NCBI GenBank assembly: GCA_030642545.1
Contig: DAOWNP010000103.1
Coordinates: 1 to 7,945, forward strand
Direction of reading: 5' to 3'
DNA from: Desulfobacteraceae bacterium
Lineage (GTDB): Bacteria; Desulfobacterota; Desulfobacteria; Desulfobacterales; DAOWNP01
DNA length: 7,945 bases
The position numbers and the translations under genes were made by a program. Numbering within the stretch: position 1 is the stretch's first letter; the number at the start of each line of letters is the position of its first letter. The notes under the pieces were generated by a model. It made no database searches. It was not told where the DNA came from and was given only the letters and a program-made list of their open reading frames with translations. This document shows positions 1-6,762 of this stretch, piece by piece.

Positions 1-8
1 GTAGTTTT

Positions 9-893
9 TTATCCGGATATGTTTTTTCCTGTTAATTTTAAATACAGATCTTCTATATTTTCATTTCTTACAGTCATGTGTGAGATATCAATTTTGAGTT
101 TTAAAAGTGAATTAATACACATATCTAATGAATCTGTAATAATTCTTGTTTTATTATTTGAAATTGTTGCTTTTCCATGAATAAGATTTAATTTTGAGGG
201 AGCAATTTTATCTGTTAAAGTTATTAATGTTTTATTGCAATGTTTTTCTAACAGGTTTTTTGTATAATCTTTATCAATTATTTTACCCCTGTCCATTATT
301 GCAACTATATCGCATAAAATTTGTACTTCTTCCATATAATGTGTTGTTAATATGATTGTTTTATTTTTAGATTTTAAGTTTTTAATTATTTCCCATAAAT
401 GTCTTCTTGCAGATGGATCTAATCCTGTTGTTGGTTCATCTAAAAAAATAAGCTCAGGCTCGTTTGCAAGGGCTATGGCAAGAAGAAGTCTTTGCTTTTG
501 TCCTCCTGAAATTTTTCTATTATCTCTTTTTAATATTTCACCAAGGTTGCATATTTCAATTAATTCATCTATGTCTGCTTTTTTATTATAAAGATTCCTG
601 AATGTTGACAGTGTCTCTTTTACTGTCAGGAAAAGGGGAAGTTCTGTATTTTGAAATTGTATCCCGATTTCTTCTTTAAAAGAAGGATTTTTCTTTTTTC
701 CTTTATATAAAATCGTTCCTGATGTTGGCTTTATAATACCCTCTATCATCTCAATTGTTGTGGTTTTTCCTGCACCATTAGGTCCTATTAATCCAAAACA
801 TATTCCAGCAGGTATCTTAAAGCTTATATTATCTACAGCACATATATTTCCGAAATATTTTACCAGTGAATTTATTTCAAGAACGGTATCCAT
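9..893 (-). CDS. ABC transporter ATP-binding protein (DrrA/CcmA-like, ABC-2 type exporter ATPase)
   Basis: Cytoplasmic ATPase subunit that should power a separate ABC-2 membrane permease for export of an unknown substrate. Counting from the ATG at 893 (294 aa), Walker A GPNGAGKTT is at about residues 37-45, the Q-loop glutamine near 81, the ABC signature ISGGQKQR at 128-135, Walker B LIFLDEP at 148-154 with D-loop GLD, and the H-loop histidine at 185 (TTHYMEE). All catalytic elements are intact. A C-terminal tail of about 90 residues follows, as in many DrrA-like ATPases. A TTG at 923 would add ten mostly basic residues (IKKKAKRKL) that look like out-of-frame ygiQ tail, so I prefer the ATG, where the family-like sequence (VLEINSLVKYFG) begins. 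The ATG lies 17 bases inside the ygiQ 3' end, implying translational coupling. The stop is 8 bases from the window edge, so the permease, if adjacent, lies outside. Substrate unknown. Confidence 0.93.
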   Translation of the reverse strand: MDTVLEINSLVKYFGNICAVDNISFKIPAGICFGLIGPNGAGKTTTIEMIEGIIKPTSGTILYKGKKKNPSFKEEIGIQFQNTELPLFLTVKETLSTFRNLYNKKADIDELIEICNLGEILKRDNRKISGGQKQRLLLAIALANEPELIFLDEPTTGLDPSARRHLWEIIKNLKSKNKTIILTTHYMEEVQILCDIVAIMDRGKIIDKDYTKNLLEKHCNKTLITLTDKIAPSKLNLIHGKATISNNKTRIITDSLDMCINSLLKLKIDISHMTVRNENIEDLYLKLTGKNISG

Positions 894-2634
894 TAATTTT
901 CTTTTTGCCTTTTTTTTTATCAAAATGTTGTTTTGTCTGTTTCTTGAAAAATGAATTTGTTATTACATCTTTTTGTAGATATTTTTTATTAATATCTTTT
1001 TCAACAAAAATTTTTTTATTATTAAATGGATCTATGCATGTTGCATACATCAGGGTTGAGTAAGTTGATGGAGTGGGGGTGAAAATCTGAACCTGCTCAG
1101 GGTTTATTTTAAGATTTTTGTTTGTAAAGCGTTTTAGATCTTTCATATGAGTTATTGTACATCCCGGGTGGGCTGCAATAAAATAGTATGTTATAAATTG
1201 TGCTTTTTTTGCCTGTTTTGAGAAGTTGTTAAAACTTTTACAAAATTTATCAAGCTCTGCAATTTTTTGTTTTCCCATTAGATTTAAAATATCAGGCACA
1301 CAGTGCTCAGGTGCTGTTTTTATTTGTCCTGAAACATGATGTAAGGTTAGCTGCCTGATATATTTTTCTCCATATTTTCTATCAGCACTGATAAGGTCAT
1401 ACCTGATTCCAGATGCTATAAAAATCTTTTTTATTTTGCTTATTTTTCTTAATTTATTTAACAGGTTTAACTGTTTACTATGATCTGTTTTTAAATTTTT
1501 ACAAACTGATGGAAAGATACAACGTTTGTCAATACACTTCCCTTTTTTTATTTTTTTTGAACATTCAAACCCGTACATATTGGCAGTAGGCCCGCCTATA
1601 TCTGTGATATATCCTTTAAACACAGGATCTTTTGAAATGGATTCAGCTTCTTTTAAAATTGAAGACTCGCTTCGACTGATAACAGTATGCCCCTGATGTA
1701 TTCCTATAGCACAAAAATTACATTCCCCATAACATCCTCTGTGTGAGGTTATGGAAAATTTTATTGTTTCTGCGGCTTTTACATTGCCTTTGCTCTTGCA
1801 CAAAGGATGAACATCCCTTTCAAAATCCATTTCATAGATCTTATCAAGCTCTTCAGAACTCAAATATGGTGAAGGTGGATTTTGTATAAGAAATCGTAAG
1901 TCGTGTTTTTGTATAAGTCCTGTAGCTGTAGCAGGATCATTATTATCATAAAAAATTTTAAATGATTTAATTAAAAGAGAAGAAGTATTTTTTATATCTT
2001 CAAAAGCAGGAAGAAGTATATAATCCTTTTTTTTATTTTTTGAGATATAGCAGATACCTTTTATATCTTCTACACCTGTTTTATTTTTCATGGCGTATGC
2101 CAGATTGATAATTGCAGTTTCACCCATTCCGTAAACGAGGATATCTGCTTTCGCATCAAATAAAACAGATCTTCTTATTTTGTTTGACCAGTAATCATAA
2201 TGAGATATTCTTCTTAAGCTTGCTTCTATACCGCCAATAACAATAGGCCGGGTTTTTTTAAAAAATTGCCTTATTAGATTGGAATAACTTATAACAGCTC
2301 TATCTGGCCGTCTGTTATTTAATCCGCCTGGAGTAAAATCATCTTGTTTTCTGTGCTTTTTTGTTGCGGTATAATTTGCTACCATAGAATCTACAGCACC
2401 TGATGTAACTCCCCAGAAAAGTCTGGGCTCACCAAATCGTGTGATATCATTACTACTGTTTATATCAGGCTGTGCTATAACTGCCACACTGAATCCTGCG
2501 GCCTCAAGAGTTTTGCCTATGATAGCAATCCCTATATATGGACTGTCTATGTAAGCATCTCCAGTAATAAGAATAATATCAGGTTGTTTTTGACCTGTTT
2601 TTTTAAACTCTTTTTGTGTGGCAGGAAGAAACAT
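877..2634 (-). CDS. ygiQ: YgiQ family radical SAM protein
   Basis: Radical S-adenosylmethionine protein of the YgiQ family (585 aa), whose reaction is not established. The N-terminus MFLPAT starts as family members do. An N-terminal cobalamin-binding-like region of about 280 residues contains GDAYIDSPYIGIAIIG (25-40) and GGIEASLRR (134-142). The radical SAM motif CxxxCxxC is HRGCYGECNFC, with Cys301, Cys305 and Cys308 to ligate a [4Fe-4S] cluster. A second cysteine set (Cys358, Cys367, Cys372, Cys378, including CIFPSVC) is typical of the family. APEH (441-444) and the tail DPFNNKKIFVEK...LQK match the family's C-terminal domain (DUF3362). The protein is shorter than the E. coli homologue (about 740 aa) because the tail is abbreviated and ends in a lysine-rich stretch. 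The start is the ATG preceded by a purine-rich AAAAAAAGAAA, a weak ribosome site. The 3' end overlaps the ABC ATPase start. Confidence 0.95.
   Translation of the reverse strand: MFLPATQKEFKKTGQKQPDIILITGDAYIDSPYIGIAIIGKTLEAAGFSVAVIAQPDINSSNDITRFGEPRLFWGVTSGAVDSMVANYTATKKHRKQDDFTPGGLNNRRPDRAVISYSNLIRQFFKKTRPIVIGGIEASLRRISHYDYWSNKIRRSVLFDAKADILVYGMGETAIINLAYAMKNKTGVEDIKGICYISKNKKKDYILLPAFEDIKNTSSLLIKSFKIFYDNNDPATATGLIQKHDLRFLIQNPPSPYLSSEELDKIYEMDFERDVHPLCKSKGNVKAAETIKFSITSHRGCYGECNFCAIGIHQGHTVISRSESSILKEAESISKDPVFKGYITDIGGPTANMYGFECSKKIKKGKCIDKRCIFPSVCKNLKTDHSKQLNLLNKLRKISKIKKIFIASGIRYDLISADRKYGEKYIRQLTLHHVSGQIKTAPEHCVPDILNLMGKQKIAELDKFCKSFNNFSKQAKKAQFITYYFIAAHPGCTITHMKDLKRFTNKNLKINPEQVQIFTPTPSTYSTLMYATCIDPFNNKKIFVEKDINKKYLQKDVITNSFFKKQTKQHFDKKKGKKKINGYRS
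910..918 (-). other. A9 homopolymer in the ygiQ/ABC overlap
   Basis: Nine consecutive T on the plus strand (A9 in the transcript) encode Lys573-Lys575 near the end of YgiQ, 17 bases before the preferred ATG of the ABC ATPase. A +1 shift here, for example a transcript with A8, would join the ygiQ frame to the ABC frame without an intervening stop. This is seen directly; whether slippage happens is unknown. Confidence 0.5.
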
Positions 2635-2687
2635 TTTCTTTTTTTATTTCCTATGTTATATTTTGTACCTGAATTAACCCTTTTTAT

Positions 2688-2715
2688 TTTTCAAGTCGTA
2701 AATTGTTCTTGAAAA
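2688..2715. promoter_or_regulatory. Inverted repeat in the divergent ygiQ/purB intergenic region (possible operator)
   Basis: TTTTCAAG (2688-2695) and CTTGAAAA (2708-2715) are perfect 8-bp inverted copies separated by 12 bases. The site sits between the divergent starts of ygiQ (2634) and purB (2789). Each arm presents TTGAAA, a -35-like hexamer, facing outwards. The 20-bp spacing between arm centres is about two helical turns, which suits a dimeric regulator. It could be an operator, back-to-back promoters, or both. No regulator can be named. Confidence 0.45.
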
Positions 2716-2736
2716 GTTTATAACAATACATAATAT
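2709..2736 (+). promoter_or_regulatory. Candidate sigma-70-like promoter for purB
   Basis: TTGAAA (2709-2714), a 16-base spacer and TAATAT (2731-2736) lie about 50 bases before the purB ATG. The -35 hexamer is the right arm of the dyad at 2688-2715. The surroundings are so AT-rich that chance matches to the -10 box are common; a TATAAT at 2754-2759 lacks a good -35. The ribosome site is AGAGAA at 2775-2780, 8 bases before the ATG. On the ygiQ side TTGAAA is present (2694-2689) but I found no convincing -10 at normal spacing. Confidence 0.4.
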
Positions 2737-2788
2737 ATATTTAAAAAAAATTATATAATTATAATCATTAGAATAGAGAAATATAAAA

Positions 2789-4141
2789 ATGAATCTTTCC
2801 GCTTTAAATGCAATATCACCTGTAGATGGTCGTTATAGAAGAGTTACCAATGAATTAGGCAAGTATTTTTCAGAAGGAGCCCTGATAAAATACAGAGTAA
2901 TAGTCGAAGTAGAATATTTTATTGCTCTTTGTAATTATAATATTCCACAGCTTAAAGATTTTGATAAATCAATGTTTGATTCGTTAAGAGATATATATAA
3001 AAATTTCAATGAAAATGATGCACTTGAAATTAAAGAAATTGAAAAAGAGACCAATCATGATGTTAAAGCTGTTGAATATTTTCTAAAAAAAAGATTTGAT
3101 AAACTTGATATAAGTTCATCAAAAGAGTTTATTCATTTTGCTCTTACATCTCAGGATATAAATAATACAGCTGTTCCTTATTCATTAAAACTTGGTTACA
3201 CAGAAGTTATAAAGCCTGTGTTAGAGCAGGTTTTATATAGATTAGAATCAATGGGAGTGAAACTTAAACAGATTCCTATGCTTGCACGAACACATGGTCA
3301 GCCTGCATCTCCTACATCACTCGGTAAAGAGATTTATGTGTTTGCAGATAGATTAAAACAGCAAATGAAACTTCTTTTAACTGTTCCTTTTTCTGCAAAG
3401 TTTGGAGGAGCAACAGGGAATTTCAATGCACACCACGTAGCCTATCCTGATTATGACTGGAACAGGTTTGGAGATGAATTTGTAAATAATATTTTAGGTT
3501 TAAGCCGGTGCGGGGTTACAACTCAGATAGAGCATTATGATAATTTTGCTGCTTTTTGCGATAATATGAAACGAATAAATACAATACTGATAGATTTTAA
3601 CAGGGATATCTGGACATATATTTCAATGAATTATTTTGGACAGAAAATAAAAGAAAATGAGGTAGGGTCTTCAGCTATGCCACACAAGGTAAATCCAATT
3701 GACTTTGAAAATTCAGAAGGCAACCTGGGGCTTGCCAATGCCCTGTTTTCTCACCTTGCAGGAAAGTTGCCTGTTTCAAGACTTCAAAGGGATTTAACGG
3801 ACTCTACTGTAACAAGAAACATAGGAGTGCCTCTTGCTCATACTTTAATTGCTTTAAAATCTCTGCTAAAAGGAATAGATAAGCTTATTGTAAATACAGA
3901 TGTAATAAAAAATGATTTGAATAACAATTGGGCAGTAGTAGCTGAAGGAGTTCAAACAATTTTGCGCAGGGAAGGATATCCAAATCCATATGAAGCTTTA
4001 AAAAAATTAACGAGAAAAGATACATCTATTACAAAAGAGAGTATTAAAATTTTTATTAATCAATTAGATGTGGATGAAAAAATAAAAGACGAGCTTTTAA
4101 AAATATGTCCGGAAAATTATACAGGTGTGTTAAATTATTAA
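2789..4141 (+). CDS. purB: Adenylosuccinate lyase
   Basis: Cytoplasmic enzyme of the fumarase/aspartase superfamily with two steps in purine synthesis: SAICAR to AICAR plus fumarate, and adenylosuccinate to AMP plus fumarate. The 450-aa length and the start (NLSALNAISPVDGRY) match the E. coli-type PurB subfamily (about 456 aa) rather than the shorter Bacillus type. Visible motifs are TSQDINNTAVP (120-130), ARTHGQPASPTSLGKE (166-181) with the catalytic-region His169, and the flexible signature loop GSSAMPHKVNP (293-303) with Ser294/Ser295, one of which supplies the catalytic base. No key residue is missing. It is transcribed divergently from ygiQ and followed 78 bases later by the DUF1456 gene, with which it may share a transcript. 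No other purine gene is nearby. The stop codon lies inside a tandem TAAATTAT repeat. Confidence 0.97.
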   Translation: MNLSALNAISPVDGRYRRVTNELGKYFSEGALIKYRVIVEVEYFIALCNYNIPQLKDFDKSMFDSLRDIYKNFNENDALEIKEIEKETNHDVKAVEYFLKKRFDKLDISSSKEFIHFALTSQDINNTAVPYSLKLGYTEVIKPVLEQVLYRLESMGVKLKQIPMLARTHGQPASPTSLGKEIYVFADRLKQQMKLLLTVPFSAKFGGATGNFNAHHVAYPDYDWNRFGDEFVNNILGLSRCGVTTQIEHYDNFAAFCDNMKRINTILIDFNRDIWTYISMNYFGQKIKENEVGSSAMPHKVNPIDFENSEGNLGLANALFSHLAGKLPVSRLQRDLTDSTVTRNIGVPLAHTLIALKSLLKGIDKLIVNTDVIKNDLNNNWAVVAEGVQTILRREGYPNPYEALKKLTRKDTSITKESIKIFINQLDVDEKIKDELLKICPENYTGVLNY

Positions 4142-4154
4142 ATTATTAAATTAT
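4131..4154 (+). repeat. Three tandem copies of TAAATTAT across the purB stop codon
   Basis: TAAATTAT is repeated perfectly at 4131-4138, 4139-4146 and 4147-4154. The first copy provides the last residues of PurB and the second begins with its TAA stop, so gain or loss of a unit would leave the protein unchanged. The array runs straight into ATTATGAAGGGTGAATG, which resembles sequence found just after the stop of the gene at 7105-7749. Confidence 0.85.
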
Positions 4155-4180
4155 GAAGGGTGAATGATAAATAAGTCATC

Positions 4181-4214
4181 GTTATGATATAACAGCAGTT
4201 TAGAGTATGAGGTG
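4181..4214 (+). promoter_or_regulatory. Leader of the DUF1456 gene: small palindrome and ribosome binding site
   Basis: GTTAT-GAT-ATAAC (4181-4193) is a short perfect inverted repeat of unknown role in the purB/DUF1456 gap. GAGGTG (4209-4214), 5 bases before the ATG at 4220, is a good Shine-Dalgarno sequence and fixes that start. A TATGAT (4183-4188) could be a -10 box but has only a poor -35, so an independent promoter is not well supported. Confidence 0.4.
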
Positions 4215-4219
4215 TTTTT

Positions 4220-4684
4220 ATGACTAATAATGATATTTTACGTCGAATCCGCTATATTTTTGATTTTAACGATTCTAAAATGATTGCTATATTTAATTTG
4301 GCTGATCATCAGGTAACACGGAGTCAAATTAGTGATTGGTTAAAAAAAGATGATGATCCTTTCTATCAGAAATGCAGTGATATTCAGCTGGCTATTTTTT
4401 TAAATGGTTTGATTAACGACAAGAGGGGTAAAAAAAATGGACCGCAACATGAGCCTGAAAAACATCTGACAAACAATATTATTTTTACAAAATTAAAAAT
4501 AGCTTTAAACCTGAAAGCAGAAGATGTATTGAATATTATGGATATGGGTAATATGAGAATAAGTAAACACGAATTAAGTGCATTTTTCCGAAAACCAACT
4601 CATAAACACTATCGTGTCTGTAAAGACCAGGTTTTACGCAATTTTTTAAAAGGCATGCAGCTTAAATATAGAGTTGATGTGTAG
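4220..4684 (+). CDS. yehS: DUF1456 family protein (YehS-like)
   Basis: Small soluble protein (154 aa) of the DUF1456 family, the same length class as E. coli YehS (about 156 aa). Its biochemical role is not known. It is an internal tandem duplication: repeat 1 (about 3-65) starts NDILRRIRYIFDFND and ends DIQLAIFLNGLI; repeat 2 (about 85-151) starts NNIIFTKLKIALNLK and ends DQVLRNFLKGMQLKYR. The shared pattern is I..K/R.R.A/I..L.D.....I...........IS..L.K...P.Y..C.D..L..FL.G. The linker (66-84) is charged and glycine-containing. There is no signal peptide or membrane segment. The start is set by GAGGTG five bases upstream. It follows purB on the same strand, possibly by read-through, and runs convergently into the diguanylate cyclase gene, with 46 bases between the two stops. 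The symbol is assigned by family resemblance only. Confidence 0.9.
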   Translation: MTNNDILRRIRYIFDFNDSKMIAIFNLADHQVTRSQISDWLKKDDDPFYQKCSDIQLAIFLNGLINDKRGKKNGPQHEPEKHLTNNIIFTKLKIALNLKAEDVLNIMDMGNMRISKHELSAFFRKPTHKHYRVCKDQVLRNFLKGMQLKYRVDV

Positions 4685-4686
4685 AG

Positions 4687-4723
4687 TATTTTTATATGAA
4701 AAAATAGCACCCAAGTTTTTTTG
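4687..4723. terminator. Weak candidate bidirectional terminator between convergent genes
   Basis: The 46-base gap between convergent stops holds TATTTTT (4687-4693) and AAAAATA (4700-4706) as an all-A/T inverted repeat, followed by a T7 run at 4716-4722. The stem has no G-C pair, so intrinsic termination is doubtful. The position, where two operons meet, is the main reason to list it. Confidence 0.22.
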
Positions 4724-4730
4724 TCCACAT

Positions 4731-5645
4731 TCATAGATATGTTTGTGCTGTTACCACCTGGTTTCGCCCACGACTTTTGGCTTTATATAATGCTTTATCA
4801 GCAAGGTTAATAATATCAGTTTTGGTTGTGATATTTTTATTAATAGTAGAGACTCCCTGGCTTACTGTTATTCTTATTTTAGTATCTTTTTTATATTCAA
4901 AGAGGGTCTTTTCAATCTCTTTTCTTATACGTTCAGCTATTATTACAGCTAATTCGTTTGGTGTTTCAGGAAGTATACAGCAAAATTCCTCGCCTCCGTA
5001 CCGTGCAAATATATCTGATGATCTAAGAAGTTTTGATACTATTTTTGCAAAGGTTTTTAGAATATAATCTCCTGCAAGATGACCGTATTTGTCATTAACT
5101 TTTTTAAAAAAATCAATGTCAAATATTATAAGGCTGAATTTATTTTTATATCTGTTGCTTCTTTCAATTTCTTCTTCAAGCTTTGTTTCAAAATATTTTC
5201 TGTTATATATGTTTGTAAGGCCATCTTTGGATCCCATATCTAATAATTTTTTTTCATAGGATGCCATTTTTGTTACATCGCTGACCATAAGGTAAAGGTA
5301 TTCAATGGTTTTATCCTCGTTTCTTAATGGTCCTACAATACAATCCTGACACATATTGTCAAATATTGTTACAAATGATGAAACAGGTTTAAAGGGAAAT
5401 ATAGTTTTATATAATTTATGAGTAAGAAATGCGGTATTTCCAAAAGAAAATACAGATTTACAACTTCTGTTAAACCATTTTGTATCTAAATTTGGATAAA
5501 AATCAAAAATTGATTTCCCTGCAATTATATCACAGGAAATATTACTGTGGATTTCCATCCATTTATTCCATTTAACAACTTTAAGATCTACGTCTAAAAT
5601 AACGATTCCCACATTTACCATGTGAAAAATCTGTTCATAGATCAT
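4731..5645 (-). CDS. PAS-GGDEF diguanylate cyclase
   Basis: Predicted cytoplasmic diguanylate cyclase making cyclic di-GMP from two GTP (304 aa). The N-terminal PAS sensor domain spans about residues 5-125 (HMVNVGIVILDVDLKVVKWN... to LYLMVSDVTK). A short linker helix (127-138) leads into the GGDEF domain (about 137-304), which opens with DGLTNIYNRKYFE. The metal-binding FDIDFFKKVND (175-185) and the active-site GGEEF (217-221) are intact, as is the RxxD product-inhibition I-site (RSSD, 208-211), five residues before GGEEF. The protein should therefore be active and feedback-inhibited. There are no membrane segments. The PAS domain carries a CxxC (Cys99, Cys102) that may bind metal or sense redox; this is inference. 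Its ATG overlaps the cheC-like stop in an ATGA, so it is the last gene of the cheY-cheC-cyclase operon. Confidence 0.95.
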   Translation of the reverse strand: MIYEQIFHMVNVGIVILDVDLKVVKWNKWMEIHSNISCDIIAGKSIFDFYPNLDTKWFNRSCKSVFSFGNTAFLTHKLYKTIFPFKPVSSFVTIFDNMCQDCIVGPLRNEDKTIEYLYLMVSDVTKMASYEKKLLDMGSKDGLTNIYNRKYFETKLEEEIERSNRYKNKFSLIIFDIDFFKKVNDKYGHLAGDYILKTFAKIVSKLLRSSDIFARYGGEEFCCILPETPNELAVIIAERIRKEIEKTLFEYKKDTKIRITVSQGVSTINKNITTKTDIINLADKALYKAKSRGRNQVVTAQTYL

Positions 5646-6283
5646 AAATATGACTCCATAAATTTATCTAAAGCTTTTTTAAGCCAATCAAAAGAGTCAT
5701 TGCTTGCGAGAAGCAAAAGAAGTCCTTCAATGTTTTTCCCGTTAAATGTAAATGTGGTTTTCATAACAAGTCCTGTTTTATCTTTATCTGTATTACAAGA
5801 GAAACAGAATTTATTTGATGTATCAGACGAGAATATATCGGGTGGAGAATATGTAACATAAGTATCAAGCAAGTCTGTAATTTTGCCTATACAGGCTCCT
5901 ATTAAAATATTGCCTATTTCTATTAAAATTTCATTAACAGGAACTTGTTCTAAATAATCAATGGAATCTGTATCTGAATAATCCAAAAGTGTAACTATTT
6001 CATCATTATTTATATCAGGAAAAATAAGCAATCCTGCTCCATTGTATTCTCCAAAAAATTTTTGCTCTATAATTTTTGTATTTTTTTTCAGATCTATTAG
6101 ATTATTAACATATAAATCAAGATTTTCAGAATTGATAGTTTTTATATCAGGGACGCTTAGAACAACATAGATATCTATTATTTCAGATAATTCAGCGGTG
6201 GCATTTCCAAATGCAATATTCATTATTTCTTGTAACACATCTTTTTGATCCTGTGTGAATATTTCATTTTTATCTGTATTCAT
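5642..6283 (-). CDS. CheC-like chemotaxis phosphatase
   Basis: Cytoplasmic CheC/CheX-superfamily protein (213 aa, the usual CheC length) expected to dephosphorylate a CheY-type receiver. The CheC phosphatase signature (D/S-x3-E-x2-N-x22-P) occurs twice. The first copy is Asp15, Glu19, Asn22 and Pro45 (DVLQEIMNIAFGNA). The second is Glu118, Glu122, Asn125 and Pro148 (EILIEIGNILIGA), with Glu instead of Asp/Ser at the first place. Both carry the catalytic Glu-Asn pair, so both half-sites may work. There is no CheD, CheA or methyl-accepting gene nearby. The gene starts 5 bases after the receiver-gene stop, with CAGGGAT inside the receiver tail as ribosome site, and overlaps the cyclase gene by 4 bases. 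The natural substrate is therefore the adjacent receiver. CheX is the alternative family name, but the two motif copies favour CheC. Confidence 0.88.
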   Translation of the reverse strand: MNTDKNEIFTQDQKDVLQEIMNIAFGNATAELSEIIDIYVVLSVPDIKTINSENLDLYVNNLIDLKKNTKIIEQKFFGEYNGAGLLIFPDINNDEIVTLLDYSDTDSIDYLEQVPVNEILIEIGNILIGACIGKITDLLDTYVTYSPPDIFSSDTSNKFCFSCNTDKDKTGLVMKTTFTFNGKNIEGLLLLLASNDSFDWLKKALDKFMESYL

Positions 6284-6288
6284 AGCTT

Positions 6289-6672
6289 TTATCCCTGCAT
6301 ATCTTTTAATTTATTTTCAGCTTTTTCTAATATATTTTTAACCGTTTCTAATGGAGCTGGTTTTTTAATTACACTAAATGCCCCATTTCCCATTACAGTC
6401 CCTATGGATTTTGGTTGAATATCAGCAGTAACAACAATAACAATGGCTTTGGTGTTTATCTCTTTAATTTTTATTAAAGCTTCATAACCATCTAAAACAG
6501 GCATAGTGAGATCAAGAAATGTAACATCAGGGGAAGCAGTTTTAAATTTTTCTATTCCCTCCTGCCCATCACGAGCTTCTGTAATTTCATAACTGCCAAG
6601 TGCATTTAATGATTTAATTAACATTCTTCTTGCAATTGGAGAATCATCTACGACAAGGATATGTTTAATCAT
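6289..6672 (-). CDS. Stand-alone response regulator receiver protein (CheY-like)
   Basis: Single-domain receiver (127 aa) with no output domain. The acidic pair is Asp9-Asp10 (VVDDSPIARR), the phosphoacceptor is Asp54 (TFLDLTMPVLDG), the switch threonine is Thr82 (VVTADIQ) and the conserved lysine is Lys104 (IKKPAPL), all at the expected spacing. It should be phosphorylated by a kinase that is not in this window and dephosphorylated by the CheC-like protein encoded next. The start ATG (6672) has AGGAAAA about 7-8 bases upstream, a good ribosome site. It is the first gene of the operon, with an unusually long (432-base) region in front. It may signal to the motor like CheY, or act only inside this module to tune the downstream diguanylate cyclase; the sequence cannot decide. 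Confidence 0.93.
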   Translation of the reverse strand: MIKHILVVDDSPIARRMLIKSLNALGSYEITEARDGQEGIEKFKTASPDVTFLDLTMPVLDGYEALIKIKEINTKAIVIVVTADIQPKSIGTVMGNGAFSVIKKPAPLETVKNILEKAENKLKDMQG

Positions 6673-6762
6673 CTGTTTTTCCTGTTTTAAAAATGAAAAT
6701 TATTTGATAATTTTTTTACGATATATCTTCTTGTATATTTAATATATTTTACAAACAAAATG

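Noticed and set aside
352..591. Plus-strand open frames opposite the ABC gene and the cyclase (352-591, 760-954, 866-1063, 4777-5067, 5622-5861)
   Set aside because: They are antisense to strongly supported genes, lack ribosome sites and show no domain resemblance.
894..923. Upstream TTG start for the ABC ATPase
   Set aside because: It adds ten residues that are mostly ygiQ tail read out of frame; ATG at 893 starts where family similarity begins. It cannot be excluded without N-terminal data.
6731..6754. TTGTA...TACAA inverted repeat as an operator or promoter
   Set aside because: Arms of only five bases in AT-only sequence, and no correctly spaced -10; not distinguishable from chance.
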